From Carnobacterium gallinarum DSM 4847 (lineage in GTDB: Bacteria; Bacillota; Bacilli; Lactobacillales; Carnobacteriaceae), in NCBI RefSeq assembly GCF_000744375.1, contig NZ_JQLU01000005.1:124001-188000 (forward strand): a stretch of DNA of 64,000 bases, written 5' to 3'. Below, in pieces: positions 43,617-53,823 of the stretch; position 1 is the first letter of the stretch; every line of letters begins with the position of its first letter. The position numbers and the translations under genes were made by a program. The notes under the pieces are model-generated. The model did no database searches. It saw only the letters and a program-made list of their open reading frames with translations, and was not told the origin of the DNA.

Positions 43617-44306
43617 AAAAATTCCTCCTGGTATGTTTTCTTCTAGTCTACACACCTTAATTTTTCTGTCTAGTTAATTGTAGCCTATCCAGGTAGTCTT
43701 TAATCGGAGTTGAGTTTACTCTGACCAATAAACGGTTATAGTCCTCTTACATTTAGAGGTAGTCTTTAATTCTCCTTTTTCATGAATGGCCGTTAACCCT
43801 GTTATAGTCCTCTTACATTTAGAGGTAGTCTTTAATTGCGACAATCAGTATGATTACGATGCTGACGTTATAGTCCTCTTACATTTAGAGGTAGTCTTTA
43901 ATTTTTACATAAAAAAAGGAGGGTATAATCATGTTATAGTCCTCTTACATTTAGAGGTAGTCTTTAATTTACGCCAAGAATTATTAATGTTGATGCAAGT
44001 TATAGTCCTCTTACATTTAGAGGTAGTCTTTAATCTTTATCCATGAATTAACTCATGCGATTGCGTTATAGTCCTCTTACATTTAGAGGTAGTCTTTAAT
44101 AGAAATATATTAATAGCGACTTATATTACAGTTATAGTCCTCTTACATTTAGAGGTAGTCTTTAATATATTGGAGAAAAAAGAAAAAGATTAGTCAGTTA
44201 TAGTCCTCTTACATTTAGAGGTAGTCTTTAATTCCTCTATTGTACTTAACATCATCTACTGAGTTATAGTCCTCTTACATTTAGAGGTAGTCTTTAATAC
44301 CCTTCT

Positions 44307-44335
44307 ATCGTATCATAGACAGCTCTAAGGTTCAA
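44307..44335 (-). promoter_or_regulatory. CRISPR leader promoter
   Basis: On the minus strand, TTGAAC (44330-44335), a 17-base spacer and TGA-TACGAT (-10 at 44307-44312) lie just before the first repeat. Transcription would start near 44300, at the leader-repeat junction. The gap from 44336 to 44472 shows nothing else. Confidence 0.6.
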
Positions 44336-44472
44336 TCCTTGTTTTCTTTGACTAAAAAATGGACAACACTCTGTAAATTCTGATATATTTTGTTTAAAAT
44401 CGATTCATCTTAGCCAATACTCACCTCAGTCTGCCACTTTTATGTTTAAAATAGATGTTCTGATAGACTAAT

Positions 44473-44509
44473 AAAAAAGACGTCTCTTTTAAAAGAAACG
44501 TCTTTTTCC
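44473..44509 (-). terminator. Terminator of the rlmD-like gene
   Basis: AAAAAAGACGT and ACGTCTTTTT arms pair around a short loop, directly after the stop codon. Confidence 0.75.
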
Positions 44510-44516
44510 AATTAAC

Positions 44517-45893
44517 TTATTTTTTAACTAAAAGTGTTACTGATTCAACATGATTTGTTTGTGGGAATAGGTCAACTGGTTGAACTTTCTCAACTGAATA
44601 ACCACCTTCTGATAGTAAAGCCAAATCACGAGCTAGAGTAGCTGGATTACAACTTACATAAACGATTTTCTTAGGCATCATTGCTAATGTAGCTTCAATA
44701 AATGTACCTTCTAATCCTTTACGAGGCGGATCAACAACTAATAAATCAACTGCTAATTCTTTTTCGCTCCATTCAACCATCACTTCTTCAGCTAAACCAG
44801 CTTCAAAAGTTACATTATCAATATTGTTTAGTTTTGCATTGTTTTTCGCATTTTCAACAGCTGCTTCAACTGACTCAATTCCATAAACTTCTTTGGCATT
44901 TTTAGCTAAAGAAAGTGAGATTGTTCCAATTCCACAATAAGCATCAATAACGGTTTCAGTACCAGTTAATTCAGCATAATCCAATACTGTTTGATATAAT
45001 TTTTCAGTTTGTTGTGGGTTTACTTGATAGAAGGCTGATGCTGAGATTTCAAAGGTATTCCCTAATAAGGTATCCGTAAAGTAATCTTGTCCCCATAACG
45101 TAATGTTTTCTGAACCAAGAATTTTATTCGTACGACTTGGATTAACATTTTGAATAATACTAACTACTTCAGGAAGTGCTTCTGTAATCGCTGGTAAAAT
45201 TTTACTTGTTGGGAATAATTTAGCTGTTCTCGTTACTAAAACAATCATAATTTCCCCAGTATGATAACCACGACGAACAATAATATGACGTAGATTCCCA
45301 GTATTTGCACCTTCGTTATAAGGTTTCACATTAAATTCACGCATAATATCACGTACGATAACTACAGCTTCATCAATTTTAGGATCTTGAATCACAAAGT
45401 TTTCCATTGGAATTAAATCATGACTATTTTTACGGAAAAATCCTGTTGTTAATTTGTCATCGATTTTACGAACTGGGATTTGTGCTTTATTACGGTAACC
45501 CCAAGGTTCTGCCATTCCAATTGTTTCAAAAACAGGGACTTCTGGCATTTTAGCAATACGTGCTAAAACATTACGTAATTGTTGACGTTTAAAAGTCAAT
45601 TGTGAAGAATACGTCATATGTTGTAAAGGTGTAATTCCAACACGTGTATAGTTTTCATCTTTGATTTCAACACGATTTTGGCTAGAAGTTAAACGTTTCA
45701 TTGATTTACCATAACCAAATGATTTTCCGGTCTTATGGATTTTAATTTCTATTTCTTCACCTGGTAGAGCATTTTCAATAAAGATTGGGTAACCGTCTAT
45801 TTTGGCAACACCCATCCCCTCATGTGTTAAATCTTCAATTTTGACTGTATGTTTTTCATTTTTTTTAACTGGTACTACTTTTTCAGCTTTCAT
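44517..45893 (-). CDS. rlmD: 23S rRNA (uracil-C5)-methyltransferase, RlmD/RlmCD type
   Basis: This 458-residue SAM-dependent enzyme makes 5-methyluridine in 23S rRNA. An N-terminal TRAM domain (HTVKIEDLTHEGMGVAKID) precedes the methyltransferase fold with VIDAYCGIGTISLSLA, VVDPPRKGLE and the nucleophile C415 in YVSCNPATLARD. The Fe-S cluster cysteines usual in RumA (CGGCxLQH) are absent: the segment reads RVGITPLQHMTY. The start was set at 45893, where AAAGGAG precedes the ATG. It is monocistronic. Confidence 0.93.
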   Translation of the reverse strand: MKAEKVVPVKKNEKHTVKIEDLTHEGMGVAKIDGYPIFIENALPGEEIEIKIHKTGKSFGYGKSMKRLTSSQNRVEIKDENYTRVGITPLQHMTYSSQLTFKRQQLRNVLARIAKMPEVPVFETIGMAEPWGYRNKAQIPVRKIDDKLTTGFFRKNSHDLIPMENFVIQDPKIDEAVVIVRDIMREFNVKPYNEGANTGNLRHIIVRRGYHTGEIMIVLVTRTAKLFPTSKILPAITEALPEVVSIIQNVNPSRTNKILGSENITLWGQDYFTDTLLGNTFEISASAFYQVNPQQTEKLYQTVLDYAELTGTETVIDAYCGIGTISLSLAKNAKEVYGIESVEAAVENAKNNAKLNNIDNVTFEAGLAEEVMVEWSEKELAVDLLVVDPPRKGLEGTFIEATLAMMPKKIVYVSCNPATLARDLALLSEGGYSVEKVQPVDLFPQTNHVESVTLLVKK

Positions 45894-46052
45894 TAAAAAG
45901 CTCCTTTCATGTATATGACTCGATCCATTTGTAAATGGTTTAGTATAAGTGGTCAAATTTAGTGAATAAGTTAATTTTTTAGGTTAAAGCAATTTTTCAA
46001 CTTAAGCAGTCAAGACTAAGTTCCGCTAATCTGTCAGCTTTTCAATCAAAAA

Positions 46053-46094
46053 GTTTGCTGTCCTTTTAGAGTATCTCACAAAAGGACAGCAAAC
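46053..46094 (-). terminator. Terminator after dagK
   Basis: GTTTGCTGTCCTTTT and AAAAGGACAGCAAAC form a 15-bp perfect stem, followed by T residues on the minus strand. Confidence 0.85.
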
Positions 46095-46107
46095 TCAAAA
46101 TAATTTG

Positions 46108-47154
46108 TTACTTAATCGGTAATTTCTCATTTTCAGGTCTGGAAATAACTCCATCCCCGTTGATATCTTCGTTAGCTAAATGTTCCATTTCTTTAATAAA
46201 CGCTTCTTCGGCTGCTTCAATCTCATCCTCGCCAATTACAGCATCGTCTGGAATTGAATCTAAATCACCGAACATTTCAATATGTTGATGTAAATTTGTA
46301 AATGTCATCGGAGCATCCCCACCGTACTCACCGTCTAAATTAATCATCATTCGCGAACCGTCCATTGGTTCTGCTTTAACATGACTAGTTTTTACATAAA
46401 GTAGATTAGGATGATCAATATGTTTTCCACCGTTTAACATCAAAGCTACCATGTGTAGAATTTCTACAACATTGGCTGTTTTGATAATCATTAAAGAAAA
46501 TAAACCATCGTCTAAATGAGCATCTGGTGCAATTTGTTCAAAGCCACCCACTGAATTGGTTAATCCTAATAGGAACATAGAAGCTTTTCCTTCAAATACA
46601 TCATCATCATACTCAATTCGCATTGGAATCGGCTTAATCCGAGGAAGCATTTCTGCTCCCTTAACGAGATAAGCCAAGTAGCCAAATATTGATTTTAATT
46701 GAGATGGTACATCATAAGTCAGTTCAGTTAAGTTTCCCCCACCTGCAATATTAATGAAATACGTTTCATTTGCTTTACCAATATCCATTTTGATTGTTTG
46801 CTGCTTCTGTATTACTTTAGCTGCCGCAACAACATCATTTCTAGGAATGTGTAACGCTCTTGCATAATCGTTAGTGGTTCCAGCTGGAATAATCGCTAAT
46901 TTAGGTCGTTTTTCTAAATGGGCAATTCCATTCACTACCTCATTAATCGTTCCATCTCCCCCCGCTGCTACAATCAATTCAAAGCCATCTAAAGCAACTC
47001 GTTCTGCTTCTGTTTTGGCTGAATCTGGTTCTGGTGTTGTCGCATACGCACTGGTTTCATAACCTTCCGCTTCAAGAATTTGTAAGATGTCTACTAGATT
47101 TTTCTTAAGAACTTCTCTACCTGAAGTTGGATTATAAATGACTCTTGCTCTCAT
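46108..47154 (-). CDS. dagK: Diacylglycerol kinase (DagK/YegS family)
   Basis: This 348-residue lipid kinase recycles diacylglycerol from lipoteichoic acid synthesis into phosphatidic acid. It shows RVIYNPTSGRE at the N-terminus, the catalytic glycine-rich loop VAAGGDGTINEVVNG (residues 63-77), and IPAGTTNDYARAL. The C-terminal acidic tail includes an EF-hand-like NEDINGDGVISRPE segment, longer than in many relatives. It follows gatB by 36 bp and is likely the last gene of the gatCAB unit. Confidence 0.94.
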   Translation of the reverse strand: MRARVIYNPTSGREVLKKNLVDILQILEAEGYETSAYATTPEPDSAKTEAERVALDGFELIVAAGGDGTINEVVNGIAHLEKRPKLAIIPAGTTNDYARALHIPRNDVVAAAKVIQKQQTIKMDIGKANETYFINIAGGGNLTELTYDVPSQLKSIFGYLAYLVKGAEMLPRIKPIPMRIEYDDDVFEGKASMFLLGLTNSVGGFEQIAPDAHLDDGLFSLMIIKTANVVEILHMVALMLNGGKHIDHPNLLYVKTSHVKAEPMDGSRMMINLDGEYGGDAPMTFTNLHQHIEMFGDLDSIPDDAVIGEDEIEAAEEAFIKEMEHLANEDINGDGVISRPENEKLPIK

Positions 47155-47190
47155 AGATATCCTCCTTTGAAAATATACACTGCCGATTAA

Positions 47191-48621
47191 TTACCGTTTT
47201 GCTAATTCTTGATTTAATAATTGATTCACAACGCCTGGGTTGGCTTGTCCTTTAGTTGCTTTCATAATTTGACCAACAAGGAAACCAACTGCACGGTCTT
47301 TACCATTTTTAAAATCTTCAATGGATTGAGCATTGTTATCCAAGACTTCATTAATCATTGGCAATAATTTAGCTGGATCAGATAATTGAACTAAACCTTT
47401 TGCTTCAACTACTTGCTTCGCATCGCCACCATTAATGATTAATTCACGGAAGACTTTTTTCGCAATCTTAGAACTAATTGTTCCATCTTCAATCAATGTA
47501 ATCATACCAGCTAAGTTTTCAGGTGTTAATTTAGTTTCTTCTAATTCAAGCTTTTCACTATTTAAATAACCTGAAACTTCACCCATTAGCCAGTTAGAAG
47601 CTTGTTTTGCATCTGCACCTTTTGTTAACGTTGCTTCAAAGAAATCTGACATTTCTTTTGTTTGAGTTAAAACCATTGCATCATATTCTGGTAAACCAAA
47701 CTTATTAATATAACGTTCACGACGTGAGTTTGGCATTTCTGGAATACTTTCACGAACTCGTTCAATCCACGCATCATCAATTTTAAGATTTGGTAAATCT
47801 GGTTCTGGGAAATAACGGTAATCGCTTGAACCTTCTTTGACACGCATTAAAATTGTTTCGCCCGTCACTTCATCAAAACGACGTGTTTCTTGTTGAATAA
47901 CGCCACCTGACACTAATACTTTTGCTTGACGAATTTCTTCATGAGCCAGTCCACGACGAACAAAGTTAAATGAATTCAGATTTTTTAATTCTGCTTTTGT
48001 TCCAAATTCCTCTTGACCAATCGGACGTAATGAAACATTGGCATCACAACGCATTGAACCTTCTTCCATTTTCACATCACTAACACCTGAGAATTGAATC
48101 ACTTGTTTCACTGCTTCTAAATAAGCATACGCTTCTTCTGGCGAACGCATATCGGCTTCTGAAACAATCTCAATTAATGGTGTTCCTTGACGATTTAAAT
48201 CTACATATGAATAGCCATCTGTTCCGTGATTGTTTTTCCCAGCATCTTCTTCTAAATGCACACGTTCAATTCTGATTTTCTTTTTAACGCCTTCAACTTC
48301 AATTTCAATCCAACCATCATGTCCAATTGGTTTATCAAATTGTGAAATTTGGTAAGCTTTGGGATTATCTGGATAGAAATAGTTTTTACGGTCAAATTTA
48401 GTATCTTTAGAAATCTCACAATTTAAGGCTAATGCTGCACGCATTCCAAAATCAATTGCTTGTTTATTCATTACTGGTAATACGCCTGGATATCCCCAGT
48501 CAACTACGTTTGTATTGGTATTCGGTTCTGCACCAAAGTGGGCCGGAGCAGACGAGAACATTTTCGATTCGGTTTTTAATTCTACGTGGACCTCAAGTCC
48601 GATTACTGTTTCAAAATTCAT
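47191..48621 (-). CDS. gatB: Asp/Glu-tRNA(Asn/Gln) amidotransferase subunit B
   Basis: This 476-residue kinase/tRNA-binding subunit of GatCAB converts misacylated Glu-tRNA(Gln) or Asp-tRNA(Asn). The opening [31 protein letters not shown] and the signature DANVSLRP are standard. The C-terminal YqeY-like tail domain is intact, ending [11 protein letters not shown]. It lies 14 bp after gatA. Confidence 0.98.
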   Translation of the reverse strand: MNFETVIGLEVHVELKTESKMFSSAPAHFGAEPNTNTNVVDWGYPGVLPVMNKQAIDFGMRAALALNCEISKDTKFDRKNYFYPDNPKAYQISQFDKPIGHDGWIEIEVEGVKKKIRIERVHLEEDAGKNNHGTDGYSYVDLNRQGTPLIEIVSEADMRSPEEAYAYLEAVKQVIQFSGVSDVKMEEGSMRCDANVSLRPIGQEEFGTKAELKNLNSFNFVRRGLAHEEIRQAKVLVSGGVIQQETRRFDEVTGETILMRVKEGSSDYRYFPEPDLPNLKIDDAWIERVRESIPEMPNSRRERYINKFGLPEYDAMVLTQTKEMSDFFEATLTKGADAKQASNWLMGEVSGYLNSEKLELEETKLTPENLAGMITLIEDGTISSKIAKKVFRELIINGGDAKQVVEAKGLVQLSDPAKLLPMINEVLDNNAQSIEDFKNGKDRAVGFLVGQIMKATKGQANPGVVNQLLNQELAKR

Positions 48622-48635
48622 CTAGCTATCCCCTC

Positions 48636-50090
48636 CTACAGGTTTGGTTTTTGTTTGTGGAAATCCGTTGCTTGCTCAAATGCATAAGCTGCTTTATAAA
48701 TAGTTTGCTCATCAAAATGTTTGCCGATTAATTGTAATCCAATTGGCAAACCATTTTCAGCAAATCCACATGGAATTGACATCGCTGGAACTCCTGCTAA
48801 ATTCACTGGAACGGTTAAAATATCATTCATATACATCGTCAATGGATCATCCATATTTTCACCTAAATTAAAGGCTGTTGTTGGAGTGGTAGGTCCTAAG
48901 ATTAAATCATAATCTGCAAATACGTCTGTAAAATCTTGTTTAATCAATGTACGAACTTGACCCGCTTTTTTAAAGTAAGCATCGTAATATCCAGAACTTA
49001 AAGAAAACGTTCCAAGCATAATTCGACGTTTCACTTCCATTCCAAAACCTTCAGAACGACTCATTACATAAAGCTCTTCTAATGTTTTTGCTTCTGGTGA
49101 ACGGTATCCATAACGAACACCATCAAAACGTTGTAGATTTGATGAAGCCTCACTTGAAGCAATGATGTAATAAACCGCAATTCCATATTTAGAGTGTGGC
49201 AAGCTCACTTCTTCAACTGTTGCACCTAACGATTTATACGTGTCGATTGCTGCCAAAACAGCTTTCTTGATTTCTTCATCAATACCTTCTTGTAGATATT
49301 CTTTTGGAACACCAATTTTCATACCTTTAATATCACCAGTCAGACCTTCAGTAAAGTCAGGAACTGATGCACCTGAACTCATTGAATCATTCGCATCATA
49401 CCCGCTGATTGCATTTAATACATACGCATTATCTTTAACCGTACGAGTAAATGGTCCGATTTGATCTAAACTTGAAGCAAAGGCAATTAAACCAAAACGT
49501 GATACACGACCATATGTTGGTTTCATTCCTACAACCCCAGTAAAGGCTGCTGGTTGACGAATACTTCCACCAGTATCACTACCCAAACTCATCAATACTT
49601 GTCCCGCTGCAACTGCTGCTGCTGAACCACCTGAAGAACCACCAGGAACTTTAGTTAAATCCCATGGGTTTTTCGTTTGTTTGAAGTAAGAAGTTTCTGT
49701 ACTTCCACCCATTGCAAATTCATCCATGTTTAATTTTCCAACAGGGATCATATCTGCTTCATAGACTTTATTCATAACTGTTGCATCATAAATTGGTATA
49801 AAATCTTCTAACATTTTACTAGCTGCTGTTGTACGAATATCTTTAGTGACAATATTGTCTTTTATTCCGATTGGCAAACCAGCTAAAACATTCGATTCCG
49901 TAATGCCTTTAGTATCCATATTCTTCGCCATTTGTAAGGCTTCGTCTTCGCTTAATGTAATAAATGAGCCAACTTTATCTTCAGTTTCATGAATACGAGC
50001 AAACGTTTCACGCATAATATCTTCTGCAGTAATTTCTTTTGAAACTAACAAATTGTGTAATTCAACTAATTCCTTATCTAACAAACTCAT
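48636..50090 (-). CDS. gatA: Asp/Glu-tRNA(Asn/Gln) amidotransferase subunit A
   Basis: This 484-residue amidase subunit releases ammonia from glutamine. The amidase signature [15 protein letters not shown] is present, with the Lys of the Ser-cisSer-Lys triad in GIKDNI, and [13 protein letters not shown]. It overlaps gatC by 4 bases (ATGA) and precedes gatB, the classical Firmicutes gatCAB order. Confidence 0.98.
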   Translation of the reverse strand: MSLLDKELVELHNLLVSKEITAEDIMRETFARIHETEDKVGSFITLSEDEALQMAKNMDTKGITESNVLAGLPIGIKDNIVTKDIRTTAASKMLEDFIPIYDATVMNKVYEADMIPVGKLNMDEFAMGGSTETSYFKQTKNPWDLTKVPGGSSGGSAAAVAAGQVLMSLGSDTGGSIRQPAAFTGVVGMKPTYGRVSRFGLIAFASSLDQIGPFTRTVKDNAYVLNAISGYDANDSMSSGASVPDFTEGLTGDIKGMKIGVPKEYLQEGIDEEIKKAVLAAIDTYKSLGATVEEVSLPHSKYGIAVYYIIASSEASSNLQRFDGVRYGYRSPEAKTLEELYVMSRSEGFGMEVKRRIMLGTFSLSSGYYDAYFKKAGQVRTLIKQDFTDVFADYDLILGPTTPTTAFNLGENMDDPLTMYMNDILTVPVNLAGVPAMSIPCGFAENGLPIGLQLIGKHFDEQTIYKAAYAFEQATDFHKQKPNL

Positions 50091-50392
50091 GCTCCAGCCT
50101 CCCCATTATCCATAATTGCTGGTACTCTAATTAGACCATCTTTTTCAGTTTTAACATTTTTAAATAATTCTGTCCGATCAAATCCAGGAACGGCAACATC
50201 TTCACGCATTACATTAATTGTTTCTAAGGCGTGTGTTGTTACTGGAACGCCTGTTGTATCGATTTGCTCTAATTGTTCAACCATTCCAATAATTTTATCC
50301 ATTTGCTCTGTAAAATGAGCAATTTCATTGTCTTTAAAAGCTAATTTAGATAGCTTTGCAACGTGGTTTACTTCTGTTTCATTAATTGCCAT
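50087..50392 (-). CDS. gatC: Asp/Glu-tRNA(Asn/Gln) amidotransferase subunit C
   Basis: This 101-residue small subunit wraps GatA and GatB. The pattern [17 protein letters not shown] at the start and [19 protein letters not shown] later are the family core. It is the first gene of the gatCAB-dagK unit. Confidence 0.96.
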   Translation of the reverse strand: MAINETEVNHVAKLSKLAFKDNEIAHFTEQMDKIIGMVEQLEQIDTTGVPVTTHALETINVMREDVAVPGFDRTELFKNVKTEKDGLIRVPAIMDNGEAGA

Positions 50393-50565
50393 TATTTTTC
50401 GACCCTCTTTCTTTTCATTACTTTTTCAATTATGAAAACTTAATTTCTATTTTAGCATAAACTAAGTAGACTAACTATCTAAATCTTTAGATTTAGTATG
50501 GCTTTTTTGCTAAATAAATCAAACAAGATTCTACTGATTAATCTTGTTTCTTGTCAAAAATAAGA

Positions 50566-50592
50566 AAATGCCAGGAATAATTCCCAGCATTT
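50566..50592 (-). terminator. Terminator after camS
   Basis: AAATGCCAGGAA and TTCCCAGCATTT form a hairpin followed by T-rich sequence on the minus strand. A further inverted repeat (AAACAAGATT, 50521-50549) lies just beyond. Confidence 0.7.
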
Positions 50593-50600
50593 CTCTTTAT

Positions 50601-51743
50601 TTAATCAAAAATATGATACTTAAACTCAGTAGTATTGGCATCTCTACTTAGGAAAGCCTCAATTCCTTCCATTGAATTGACTGTAATTTCAATTGGAATT
50701 GTTGCTGGTAACAAGCTAGTTTTATCTGCAATAAATTGTGTGAAAGAAATAATCTCAGACTCTCCATAAAACTGAGTCGTAATTTTGATTGCCATTTTTG
50801 ATAATTGATTGTTTTGATAGTACGCTTCTGCCGTCACACCACTTAGATTCGGGAAGAAGGATTGAATCGAATTTTTAAAGTTATCAAAGTTAGTTTTTTC
50901 TTCACTTGATTTTCCATCATTATTAGGGAAGATTATTTTTTGATCATTAATTGCTGACCATTCACCAACTGTCGTTGAACCATTTTCACTCATAGCGGAA
51001 GCAAAATACACACCACCTGCTAAAGTATCTTTAGCAGATTGTTCAAACAGCGCAACCATGATTGGCACATTGCCCATTCCATCCTTCTTACGTAAACGTG
51101 CAACAACTTCATTAGCAATTTCTTTCCCTTTAGCTTCGAAATCAGCTCGAGAAATCGGTGTTTGAAATTCTGCTCCATATAAAACTTTTTGATAGTAATC
51201 GACACTATTCAACGCTAAACCAATGCTGACACCTGATAATTTATAATTATCACCATCTTTTACCATATAATTCTGTTCAAGAATCTGAGCTAAATAACGT
51301 GGAGCTCTTGTATCTGGCTCTATTTGACCATTATCTGGCGGATTCAAGCCATTCGGTCCAGCACTTGAATTAGGATCTTCCACTTCTGCTTTACGACCAA
51401 TCCAAGATTTTGCTGTAGCTGAATCAATCAATTGCCCTTCACGGAAATAATTGTTATCTGTTGGAAACGGAGTTTGTGAAAGACCAATTAATCCCGATTC
51501 AAATGCTTTCATGTTGTATCCTGAGTTCAGACTTAAACTAACTCCCCGAGATGGACTTGTTTGATATTCTTTATCATTTTTCATTACGACACGGTAATAA
51601 TCTTTTGATAGTTGTGTTTTTGTGACTTTTTCAGTGCCTTTTGAGCTATCTGAATTCGTTTCAGTATTCGTATTGGTTACATTGCCACACGCACTTAAAA
51701 GAATCAGACAGGCACCTAATAATGCAATTATTTTTTTATTCAT
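50601..51743 (-). CDS. camS: CamS sex-pheromone-precursor lipoprotein
   Basis: This 380-residue lipoprotein has a signal peptide and lipobox LLSACG (lipidated C19). The CamS domain contains DYYRVVMKNDKEYQTSPSRG, SGYNMKAFESGLIGLSQ and FPTDNNYFREGQ. In enterococci and staphylococci a fragment of the signal peptide is released as a pheromone-like peptide; here the segment before C19 is KKIIALLGACLILLSA. It lies 5 bp behind ligA. Confidence 0.93.
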   Translation of the reverse strand: MNKKIIALLGACLILLSACGNVTNTNTETNSDSSKGTEKVTKTQLSKDYYRVVMKNDKEYQTSPSRGVSLSLNSGYNMKAFESGLIGLSQTPFPTDNNYFREGQLIDSATAKSWIGRKAEVEDPNSSAGPNGLNPPDNGQIEPDTRAPRYLAQILEQNYMVKDGDNYKLSGVSIGLALNSVDYYQKVLYGAEFQTPISRADFEAKGKEIANEVVARLRKKDGMGNVPIMVALFEQSAKDTLAGGVYFASAMSENGSTTVGEWSAINDQKIIFPNNDGKSSEEKTNFDNFKNSIQSFFPNLSGVTAEAYYQNNQLSKMAIKITTQFYGESEIISFTQFIADKTSLLPATIPIEITVNSMEGIEAFLSRDANTTEFKYHIFD

Positions 51744-51748
51744 TTAGG

Positions 51749-53797
<2,049 letters not shown>

Positions 53798-53823
53798 TTA
53801 CTTCTATATCAATCGACGTTATT

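Larger units (their letters stand above)
42326..43691 (-). mobile_element. Complete IS3-family (IS150-like) insertion sequence inside a CRISPR repeat
   Basis: This is a 1366-bp element. The ends are TGGAATGGCAACAG at the left and the complement of TGGATAGGCTACAA at the right, imperfect terminal inverted repeats sharing TGGA, GGC, ACA and an internal TAAGGTG. The target GGT is duplicated: 42323-42325 and 43692-43694. It encodes orfA and orfB on the minus strand in the -1 frame arrangement of IS3 elements. Both ORFs look intact, so it may be active. Confidence 0.93.
41904..44298 (-). CRISPR. Type VI-A CRISPR array, 16 repeats, 15 spacers, split by an IS element
   Basis: Repeats are 36 nt with a 66-nt period; every spacer is 30 nt. 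In crRNA sense (minus strand) the repeat begins ATTAAAGACTACCTCTAAAT and ends GTAAGAGGACTATAAC, with CCTCT/AGAGG forming the short stem. Repeat starts (plus coordinates) are 41904, 41970, 42036, 42102, 42168, 42234, 42300 (split), 43735, 43801, 43867, 43933, 43999, 44065, 44131, 44197 and 44263. The 41904 repeat is degenerate in its last 10 crRNA-sense bases, marking the leader-distal end. The leader end is therefore near 44300. All other repeats look identical. Confidence 0.97.

Noticed and set aside
43786-44046. Plus-strand frame of 86 codons with repeated VIVLLHLEVVFN
   Set aside because: It is the CRISPR repeat read in one frame, since the 66-base period is a multiple of three. It is not a protein.
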